A stretch of 6,052 bases of DNA, from assembly GCA_038209555.1 (NCBI GenBank), contig JBBQXP010000133.1:1-6052 (forward strand), given 5' to 3'. Of this stretch, positions 1 through 4,823 are shown piece after piece (within the stretch, counting starts at the first letter, position 1; the number at the start of each line of letters is the position of its first letter). The notes below the pieces were generated by a model. The model saw only the letters and a list, made by a program, of their open reading frames with translations. It was not told the DNA's origin and ran no database searches. Position numbers and translations under genes: made by a program. Origin of the DNA: DASQGA01 sp038209555. GTDB lineage: Bacteria; Actinomycetota; Thermoleophilia; Gaiellales; Gaiellaceae.

Positions 1-111
1 GTCTCCATCGGGCTCGCTGCAGGAACCCTCGTGCTCGCGGTCGCCTCCGTGGTCGTGTGGAGGCGAGGCCGGCGGCGGCGCGCTACCGAAGGCGGATCGG
101 GAGGCTCTTGA
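1..111 (+). CDS. C-terminus of an unidentified membrane protein (partial)
   Basis: Frame 1 is open from the first base to a TGA at 109-111 and gives 36 residues. The first 20 or so are strongly hydrophobic (Leu, Ala, Val, Gly, ending in Val-Val-Val-Trp) and look like one transmembrane helix. They are followed by an Arg-rich stretch (RRGRRRR) and a short Gly/Ser tail, which is the layout of a last membrane helix with a positively charged cytoplasmic end. Third codon positions are mostly G or C, as in the clear genes of the window. The last 29 bp overlap the 3' end of the convergent P450 gene. The rest of the protein lies to the left, so family and function cannot be named. It may be a single-pass protein with an N-terminal extracellular domain or the end of a multi-pass protein. 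Confidence 0.5.
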   Translation, partial: VSIGLAAGTLVLAVASVVVWRRGRRRRATEGGSGGS

Positions 112-1342
112 CTCCGTGAAAGAAGTTCGACCGGAGCCGCCGAGGCGGACCGGCGAGCTCGATCCGGCCGAGGGTCGGCATCATTTCCTCGAGCCAGATT
201 CGAAGCTCCAGGCGAGCAAGGTGCGCGCCGAGGCAGTAGTGCGGGCTGCCGAGGCCGAAGGCGAGGTGGCGGTTCGGCTCGCGTCCGACGTCGAACCGCA
301 ACGGGTCTGCGAACTGGCGCTCGTCCCGGTTGCCGGAGACGTACCAGAGCGCGACCTTGTCCCCCTCCCGGATGCGCTCCCCCTGGAGTTCGACGTCCCG
401 CGTCGCGGTGCGACGGAAATGGAGCAGCGACGGCGTCCAGCGGAGGATCTCCTCGACCGCCGTGGGGATGAGCTCCGGTTCGGCGAGCAGCCGCTCGCGC
501 TGCTCGGGGTGCTCCAAGAGCGCCAGCAGGCCGTTCGACATCGCATGGCGCGTCGTCTCGTTCCCGGCGGTGACGAGCAGGAGGAAGAAGAGGTCGAACT
601 CGTGCTCCGAGAGGCGGTCACCGTCGTCCTCGGCCTGGATCAGCCTCGTCGTCAGGTCGTCGCGCGGTGAGCGGCGTCGCTCCTCGGCGAGACCGTTGGC
701 GTACGCGAACATCTCCGGCGCCGCGGGGCTCGAGAAGGGCAGGTGCGCATACGCCGAGAGGTCGGCCTGGCCCGCTACGAACTTCTCGCCCGCCGTGTCG
801 GGATCCGTGTTGCCGAGCATCCGGTTGCCGAGCTCGACGAGGTAGCGGCGGTCCTCGAGCGGCACGCCCATGAGCTCGCACAGGATTTGCATCGGCAGCT
901 CGACGGCGACCGCGTCGACGAAATCGAGCTCGGGCTCGGCGAACGCTTCGTCCAGGACTTCGCGGAAGAGCTTGTGGATTCGACCCTCGTACGCGCTGAT
1001 GGCCCGCGGCGTGAAGGCCTTGTTGACGATCGCGCGGAGCCGTGTGTGGCCCGGCGGGTCGCTGTCGAGCATCGACTTGCGCGACTCGACGTGCTCCGGC
1101 GCGAGGTCCATGAGCGACGTCCCGCCCACCTCCGCCGAGAACGTCTGCCAGTCCTTCGAGGCAGCGAGGACGTCGTCGTATCGCGTTAGTGACCAGAAGC
1201 CCCGTCCTCGCTCCTCGTCCTGCCAGAAAACGGGCGCGTCGCGGCGGAGCAGCGCGAACCAATCGTGCGGGACGCCTTGCGCCCACCGATCCAGGTCGGT
1301 CAGGTCGATGTCGGCCAAGTTCGGTTCCGCAGCGACGGCCAT
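83..1342 (-). CDS. Cytochrome P450, CYP125/CYP124/CYP142-like
   Basis: A 419-residue soluble bacterial P450 of normal length, expected to insert one oxygen atom into an organic substrate using electrons from a ferredoxin. The landmarks are all present and in order: the C-helix segment DPPGHTRLR (95-103), the I-helix oxygen-activation motif AGNETT (259-264), the ExxR pair Glu298/Arg301 in EEILR, and the haem loop FGLGSPHYCLG with the thiolate ligand at Cys370. The AGNETTR I-helix, the one-residue-longer haem loop and the C-terminal sequence resemble actinobacterial CYP125-type enzymes, which act on steroid side chains and branched or terpenoid hydrocarbons. That similarity is from memory, and the substrate is unknown. 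The ATG start overlaps the stop of the Rieske gene (TGATG), so translation is probably coupled, and the Rieske protein is the obvious electron donor. The 3' end overlaps the convergent membrane-protein gene. Confidence 0.95.
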   Translation of the reverse strand: MAVAAEPNLADIDLTDLDRWAQGVPHDWFALLRRDAPVFWQDEERGRGFWSLTRYDDVLAASKDWQTFSAEVGGTSLMDLAPEHVESRKSMLDSDPPGHTRLRAIVNKAFTPRAISAYEGRIHKLFREVLDEAFAEPELDFVDAVAVELPMQILCELMGVPLEDRRYLVELGNRMLGNTDPDTAGEKFVAGQADLSAYAHLPFSSPAAPEMFAYANGLAEERRRSPRDDLTTRLIQAEDDGDRLSEHEFDLFFLLLVTAGNETTRHAMSNGLLALLEHPEQRERLLAEPELIPTAVEEILRWTPSLLHFRRTATRDVELQGERIREGDKVALWYVSGNRDERQFADPLRFDVGREPNRHLAFGLGSPHYCLGAHLARLELRIWLEEMMPTLGRIELAGPPRRLRSNFFHGVKSLPIRLR

Positions 1343-1650
1343 CAGTCGATTCTCACCTCGAGCTCGTCGCCCTGCACGCGCGTCTCGTAGATGCGCAACG
1401 CTTCCTCGGCAGGCCCCTCGAGGACCTCGCCGCTGCGAATGTCGAAGGCCGAGCTATGGCAGTAGCAAACGATCCGGTCGCCCTCGAGGTCACCCTCTGC
1501 GAGCGGGCACTCCTCGTGGGTGCAGTCATTGTCGAAGGCGGACCAGGCGCCGTCGTCGAGGCGCGCCACCGCGATCTCGAGGCCGTCGACGACGACAGCG
1601 CCGAGCTCGGCGCGCCCGGCGACCGGCCCGAGGCTCGTCCATCCGCTCAC
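1342..1650 (-). CDS. Rieske-type [2Fe-2S] ferredoxin
   Basis: A 102-residue stand-alone Rieske domain, cytoplasmic (no signal peptide or membrane segment), of the size of ferredoxin components of ring-hydroxylating dioxygenases. The cluster ligands are visible as Cys43-Thr-His45 and Cys62-Tyr-Cys64-His65, 16 residues apart. Two further cysteines, Cys48 and Cys64, sit where Rieske proteins of bc-type complexes form a disulfide between the two cluster loops; BphF-type ferredoxins lack them. The Pro usual in the second loop (CPCH) is Tyr here. The start is GTG at 1648-1650; there is no clear ribosome-binding site, but a -10-like TACACT ends 6 nt upstream, consistent with a leaderless mRNA. It is the first gene of a two-gene unit with the P450, and its likely role is electron supply to that enzyme. 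No dioxygenase alpha subunit or ferredoxin reductase is in the window, so service to another oxygenase remains possible. Confidence 0.92.
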   Translation of the reverse strand: MSGWTSLGPVAGRAELGAVVVDGLEIAVARLDDGAWSAFDNDCTHEECPLAEGDLEGDRIVCYCHSSAFDIRSGEVLEGPAEEALRIYETRVQGDELEVRID

Positions 1651-1656
1651 GGGCGA

Positions 1657-1662
1657 AGTGTA
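1657..1662 (-). promoter_or_regulatory. Putative -10 element (TACACT) of the Rieske-P450 unit
   Basis: On the minus strand the hexamer TACACT fits the actinobacterial TAnnnT -10 consensus and ends 6 nt before the GTG start of the Rieske gene. That is the distance expected if transcription begins at the start codon itself (leaderless mRNA). No convincing -35 element was found at 17-18 bp spacing; it would lie inside the cupin coding region. It overlaps the opposing -10 element by 2 bp. Confidence 0.45.
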
Positions 1663-1666
1663 GAGT
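1661..1666 (+). promoter_or_regulatory. Putative -10 element (TAGAGT) of the cupin gene
   Basis: TAGAGT fits TAnnnT and ends 7 nt before the GTG start at 1674, again the spacing of a leaderless transcript. It lies within a decamer, TGTAGAGTCG (1659-1668), that recurs exactly at 3430-3439 upstream of the next plus-strand gene, which supports a promoter role. No clear -35 element is seen; the corresponding bases would be inside the Rieske gene. Confidence 0.45.
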
Positions 1667-1673
1667 CGCCCGC

Positions 1674-1973
1674 GTGCCGCGTCCGCAAGCGACCGCCACG
1701 GTTCAGGTCGACAACGAGCGCGTTCGCGTGACCGAGTGGCGTTTCGCGCCGGGCCAGGCGACCGGCTGGCACCGCCACGAGCTCGACTACGTCGTCGTCC
1801 CGGTGACCGCAGGCACGCTCCTCCTCGAGGACGGCGAGACGGCGCGGGAGAACGAGCTCGAACCGGGGCGGGCGTACTTCCGCGCAGCGGGGGTCGAGCA
1901 CGATGTCGTGAACGCGGGCGACACGGAGGTCGTCTTCGTCGAGGTCGAGCTCAGGGCCCTAGGCGACGAGTAG
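1674..1973 (+). CDS. Small single-domain cupin protein
   Basis: A 99-residue protein made almost entirely of one cupin beta-barrel. Cupin motif 1 is seen around WHRHELDYV (His33, His35) and motif 2 around FRAAGVEHDVVN (His76, Asn80). The glutamate usually found in motif 1 is missing, and the usual motif 2 proline is Ala, so any metal would be held by three histidines. Small cupins of this kind can bind a metal or a small ligand, and some assist catabolic enzymes, but I cannot assign a reaction. The GTG start is chosen because the barrel begins directly after it and because the frame further left only runs antisense to the P450 and Rieske genes. It diverges from the Rieske gene with a 23-bp gap and overlaps the 3' end of the convergent SDR by 15 bp. 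It may share control with the Rieske-P450 unit. Confidence 0.88.
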   Translation: MPRPQATATVQVDNERVRVTEWRFAPGQATGWHRHELDYVVVPVTAGTLLLEDGETARENELEPGRAYFRAAGVEHDVVNAGDTEVVFVEVELRALGDE

Positions 1974-2696
1974 CTCCCCGCCGTCGGCGACGAAGGCGTG
2001 GCCCGTCACGTAGGCAGCCTCCTCCGAGAGCAGGAAGCAGGCGAGGCGCGCGATCTCCTCCGGCGTCGAGATTCGCCCGAGCGGGACGAGCTTTGGGACG
2101 GATTCGAGGAAGCTCTTGCGACCGCCGTAGGCACGCCAGGCAGGCTCGTTGAACGGCGTGTCGACCCAGCCCGGGCACAGAGCGTTCACGCGGATGCCGT
2201 CGCCGGCGAAGTCGCGAGCTATCTGCCGGGCGAGTGCGAGGGCGGCGGCCTTCGTGACGGCATACGGCAGCATTCCGGGCTCGGAGAGGAGGGCCGAGTT
2301 CGAGGCGGTGACGAGGATCGGCCCACCGCCGGCGGCGCGAAGGTGCGGGACGGCGGCCCCACACAGAACGGCGTGCGCGCGCACGTTGATCGCCCAGGAG
2401 CGGTCGAGCTCCTCGACGGTTGCGGTCTCGGCCGTCGCCGCGATCTGGACGCCGACGTTCGACCAGGCGGCGTCGAGGCCGCCGAGGGCATGCGCAGCCT
2501 CGTCGACGAAATCCCGGACCGCCTCGGGCTCGGCGGCGTCGAGGACGGTCGCCGTTGCCCCCAGCTCGTTCGTCAGCGCTCGGAGCGCGGGCTCGTTCAC
2601 GTCCGCGAGCGCGAGCTCGTCGCCACGAGCGGCGAGGAGCCGCGCGCCGGCGGCGCCGATGCCGGTCGCGCAGCCGAGGACGGCTACGCGTGTCAC
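1959..2696 (-). CDS. Short-chain dehydrogenase/reductase (classical SDR)
   Basis: A 245-residue classical SDR, an NAD(P)-dependent oxidoreductase that interconverts alcohols and carbonyls. The cofactor loop GCATGIG is at 8-14. Asp32 at the end of beta-strand 2 (LADVNE) favours NAD(H) over NADP(H). SNVG at 79-82 replaces the usual NNAG. The catalytic set is Asn104, Ser132, Tyr145 and Lys149 (YAVTK), and the PG region (CPGWVDT, 174-180) follows. Length is typical and no residue is missing. The GTG start overlaps the stop of the amidotransferase by 4 bp (GTGA), with no ribosome-binding site of its own, so the two are probably translationally coupled. The 3' end overlaps the cupin by 15 bp. Next to a glutamine amidotransferase and a glutamine synthetase homologue, it may oxidise an alcohol intermediate of an amine-degrading route. 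The substrate is not readable from the sequence. Confidence 0.95.
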   Translation of the reverse strand: MTRVAVLGCATGIGAAGARLLAARGDELALADVNEPALRALTNELGATATVLDAAEPEAVRDFVDEAAHALGGLDAAWSNVGVQIAATAETATVEELDRSWAINVRAHAVLCGAAVPHLRAAGGGPILVTASNSALLSEPGMLPYAVTKAAALALARQIARDFAGDGIRVNALCPGWVDTPFNEPAWRAYGGRKSFLESVPKLVPLGRISTPEEIARLACFLLSEEAAYVTGHAFVADGGELLVA

Positions 2697-3403
2697 GGAG
2701 CCCGCACGAGGCCGAGGAAGGCGTCGAAGAGGCGCACCTGGAACGGGAGCGACTTCGCGATCCCGCGGTTGACGCTCGCGCGGAGCCTGTCGACGTCGAC
2801 GCCGGCCTCACGCACCTCCTCCGGGTGGCGCGAGATCCACGTTTCCCAGAGCTGGGCGTCCACCTCGGGATGGAACTGGATGCCCCAGGCGTCTTTGCCG
2901 TCCGCGCGGAACGCCTGGTTCTCGGCGAGCGGGCTGCTCGCCAGCCGCCGTGCGCCCGGCGGGAGCCCGATCACGTCGTGATGCCACTGGTAGACGCCGG
3001 TCGGCGCGGTCAGGTGGCCGAGGACCGGGTCGGCGGCCGCGTCCTCGGTCGGAGCGATGTCGAGCCAGCCGATCTCGGGCTGCTCGGCCTCGCGAACGTT
3101 GCCGCCGAGCGCCCGCGCCAGCAGTTGTCCGCCGAGACAGATCCCGAGTACCGGCACGCCTTCGTCGACGGCATCGTGGAGCAAGTCGCGCTCTGCCTCG
3201 AGGAGCGGAACGCCCTCCTCCCACGCGTGCGCATTCCCTCCCATGGCGATGATCCCGGAGAAGTCCCCTGCCTCGATGTCTGCGAGCGGCTCGTCCCAGC
3301 CCTGCAGCCGACGGTAGGGAAGGCCGGAGGCGTCGAGCCGGTCGCCGAGAAGCCCCAGGCCCCTCAGCGAGTGCTCCTGCTCGATGACGAGGATGGGCTG
3401 CAT
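2693..3403 (-). CDS. Class I glutamine amidotransferase (GuaA-N/COG0518 type)
   Basis: A 236-residue stand-alone class I glutamine amidotransferase domain. The nucleophile elbow GICLGGQ places Cys89 as catalytic cysteine, and FHPE near the end gives His178 and Glu180 of the triad. AMGGNAHAWEE (53-63) is the glycine-rich loop before it. There is no synthetase domain, so it is not GMP synthase itself. It may be a gamma-glutamyl hydrolase or transferase, functionally comparable to PuuD, although the GICLGGQ elbow is closer to the GuaA group than to PuuD. The frame stays open to 3811, but that extension runs antisense to the next gene. The ATG at 3401-3403 begins the first beta-strand (QPILVIEQE) directly and lies 7 nt after a -10-like hexamer, so it is chosen. 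It is the first gene of a coupled pair with the SDR. Confidence 0.93.
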   Translation of the reverse strand: MQPILVIEQEHSLRGLGLLGDRLDASGLPYRRLQGWDEPLADIEAGDFSGIIAMGGNAHAWEEGVPLLEAERDLLHDAVDEGVPVLGICLGGQLLARALGGNVREAEQPEIGWLDIAPTEDAAADPVLGHLTAPTGVYQWHHDVIGLPPGARRLASSPLAENQAFRADGKDAWGIQFHPEVDAQLWETWISRHPEEVREAGVDVDRLRASVNRGIAKSLPFQVRLFDAFLGLVRAP

Positions 3404-3410
3404 CCGTGAG

Positions 3411-3416
3411 AACGTA
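3411..3416 (-). promoter_or_regulatory. Putative -10 element (TACGTT) of the amidotransferase-SDR unit
   Basis: On the minus strand TACGTT fits TAnnnT and ends 7 nt before the amidotransferase ATG, again consistent with a leaderless transcript. No ribosome-binding site is visible between it and the start codon. The -35 region is not recognisable. Confidence 0.4.
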
Positions 3417-3431
3417 GTCGAAACGGCGCTG

Positions 3432-3437
3432 TAGAGT
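3432..3437 (+). promoter_or_regulatory. Putative -10 element (TAGAGT) of the nitroreductase-like/MetX-like operon
   Basis: TAGAGT lies inside TGTAGAGTCG (3430-3439), an exact copy of the decamer upstream of the cupin gene. Transcription would start near 3444 and give a leader of about 33 nt that carries a ribosome-binding site, so unlike the other three promoters inferred here this one would not be leaderless. A small GCC-TGAA-GGC stem (3441-3450) lies at the presumed 5' end of the mRNA. Confidence 0.45.
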
Positions 3438-3457
3438 CGAGCCTGAAGGCGAGCGAA

Positions 3458-3465
3458 GGAAGGAG
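3458..3465 (+). promoter_or_regulatory. Ribosome-binding site (GGAAGGAG)
   Basis: A purine-rich Shine-Dalgarno sequence with AGGAG ending 11 nt before the ATG at 3477. It is the only clear ribosome-binding site upstream of any gene in the window and fixes the start of the nitroreductase-like protein. Confidence 0.65.
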
Positions 3466-3476
3466 ATCGGAAGCGA

Positions 3477-4820
3477 ATGGCGACGACAACGAGGACGCGT
3501 CCGTCCGTCCGTCCGGAGGCGCTCGAGGCAGCCTCCTCGTTCCCCGCGCTCGAGGCGATCTTCACACGCCGAGCACGTCGCTTCGCTCTGGGCGCCGAGT
3601 TGACCGGGCCCCTCGCGTACCGCTCCGACAAGGAGCCGGTCCCCCTCGCCTTCGAGGAAGAGGCGATCCTCGTCGCGGCCGCCACGGGCGTCACGGGCGT
3701 CGTCCGTGAGGAGTGGCCGTTCCGAACCAAGGACGGTGAGACGACCAGCGCCGACAAGCTCGCGTCCTTCACCGGCCGCAGCTTCCCGAGCCCGCTCGCC
3801 ATCCACGGCACCGAGCTCTTCTGGACGAACGACGACGGCGTCTTCGTGCTGCCGCAGCGGGACGTGAAGCCCGAGCGGTACCTCGAGCTCCAGACCCACG
3901 AGGAGCGACACGAGCTCTACCGCAGCGCGGTGAAGCTCCAGGACGGGCGCCTCGAGATCCCGCGCCGCCGGCCGAATCTCTTCAAGTTCAACGAGTGGGT
4001 CGTGAACACCGAGGGAGCGACCGTCTTCATCCCGATCTCGGACGTGACGCGGCAATGCATTTCGGCCATGCTTCTCTACTTCGATCGCCCGCACGGCTAC
4101 TACGTGGTCGACAAGCAGCTCGGCAACGATCCCTTGCGCCCCTACGTGAAGTCGGGGCTGCTCGGCTCGGAGCACCCCGTCGACCTCTGGGATTTCGAGC
4201 GCTGGCAGATGGTCGACATGAACGGCGTCGAGGAAGGTCTCGTGATCCAGAACCTCATGACCGCGACGCAGGCGCTCGGGATCGGCGGGCACCCCTTCTC
4301 GGGCGGCAAGGGCCGGGTCACGATGGGCGGCGAGAAGCACTGGCAGGGGATGGGCGGTGAAGGCCCATGCGGCTCGCTGGGATTCACATTCCATCGTGTT
4401 CCCGATGACGCGCCCGTCGGCGCCGGCGAGGAGATCCCGGTCGGGCTCGAGGGCATCTTCGAGGGAGCCTGCCCGCCCTTCCACCCGGACATGGACGCTG
4501 CGGTCGATTTCGTCCTCGGACTCCGGTGGGGGCCGACCGGGATCTTCTCGGCGCCCGAGGCGCAGCAGCACCCTTGGCGGTCGGCGGAGATCGCCCGCGC
4601 GGTCCCACGCCCGTCCGAGGAGGCGATCGAGGCGACCAAGACGCTCTGCCGCTACATCTGGGACACCTACGGGCGCTTCCCGGCGACCATCGACCCGTTC
4701 CTCATGACCGTCTGGTACCAGGCCGCGCACCTCGACGTCGACTTCTACGATCGCTACTACCCGCCGGATGCGTTGCCGCCGCACATTCGCTCGCACATGC
4801 GCGAGTGGCACGGCCTCTAG
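3477..4820 (+). CDS. Uncharacterised nitroreductase-like protein, 447 residues
   Basis: I do not recognise this protein with certainty. Two parts recall the flavin-dependent nitroreductase fold, including SagB-type members: an Arg-rich segment IFTRRARRF (28-36), followed by EEEAILVAAATGVTG (60-74) where the fold has its early helix, and EEGLVIQNLMTATQALGIGG (252-271), similar to the helix preceding the flavin-contacting loop. At 447 residues it is about twice the length of ordinary nitroreductases. It also has Gly-rich segments (GHPFSGG 271-277; GMGGEGPCGSLG 291-302) and a Trp/Tyr/His-rich C-terminal region with YGRFPATIDPF (398-408) and HLDVDFYDRYY (418-428). There is no signal peptide or membrane helix. 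ATG at 3477 has a good ribosome-binding site. It is followed after 3 bp by the MetX-like hydrolase, so the two are co-transcribed. A redox role with FMN is inference. Confidence 0.85.
   Translation: MATTTRTRPSVRPEALEAASSFPALEAIFTRRARRFALGAELTGPLAYRSDKEPVPLAFEEEAILVAAATGVTGVVREEWPFRTKDGETTSADKLASFTGRSFPSPLAIHGTELFWTNDDGVFVLPQRDVKPERYLELQTHEERHELYRSAVKLQDGRLEIPRRRPNLFKFNEWVVNTEGATVFIPISDVTRQCISAMLLYFDRPHGYYVVDKQLGNDPLRPYVKSGLLGSEHPVDLWDFERWQMVDMNGVEEGLVIQNLMTATQALGIGGHPFSGGKGRVTMGGEKHWQGMGGEGPCGSLGFTFHRVPDDAPVGAGEEIPVGLEGIFEGACPPFHPDMDAAVDFVLGLRWGPTGIFSAPEAQQHPWRSAEIARAVPRPSEEAIEATKTLCRYIWDTYGRFPATIDPFLMTVWYQAAHLDVDFYDRYYPPDALPPHIRSHMREWHGL
3499..3514 (+). repeat. Tetranucleotide repeat (GTCC)x4 in the 5' coding region
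   Basis: Four perfect GTCC units lie in codons 8-13 of the nitroreductase-like gene (residues RPSVRP). Loss or gain of one unit would shift the reading frame close to the start. Four copies is short for active phase variation, so this may be chance in GC-rich sequence. Confidence 0.5.
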
Positions 4821-4823
4821 GCC

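Larger units (their letters stand above)
1650..1672. repeat. 7-bp inverted repeat spanning the Rieske/cupin divergent gap
   Basis: The arms cgggcga (1650-1656) and tcgcccg (1666-1672) are perfect reverse complements separated by 9 bp (1657-1665), centred on 1661. The repeat fills almost the whole 23-bp space between the two divergent GTG start codons and encloses the two opposed -10-like hexamers. It could be the operator of a dimeric regulator acting on both transcription units, or it could simply reflect matching discriminator sequences of two leaderless promoters. The repeat itself is seen directly; its role is inference. Confidence 0.5.

Noticed and set aside
116..670. 184-codon plus-strand frame opposite the P450
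   Set aside because: It is a shadow of the P450 with charged low-complexity sequence; the P450 has every expected motif.
870..1673. N-terminal extension of the cupin frame to a start at 870
   Set aside because: The extension lies antisense to the P450 and Rieske genes and encodes a Ser/Arg-rich sequence with no domain. The cupin fold begins right after the GTG at 1674.
3441..3450. GCC-TGAA-GGC hairpin as a riboswitch or attenuator
   Set aside because: Three or four base pairs in a leader of about 33 nt is too little to support a structured regulatory RNA.
3404..3811. Longer amidotransferase with a start at 3811
   Set aside because: The extra 136 residues overlap the plus-strand gene at 3477 and do not look like a protein domain. 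The fold starts at the ATG at 3403, which has a suitable promoter just upstream.
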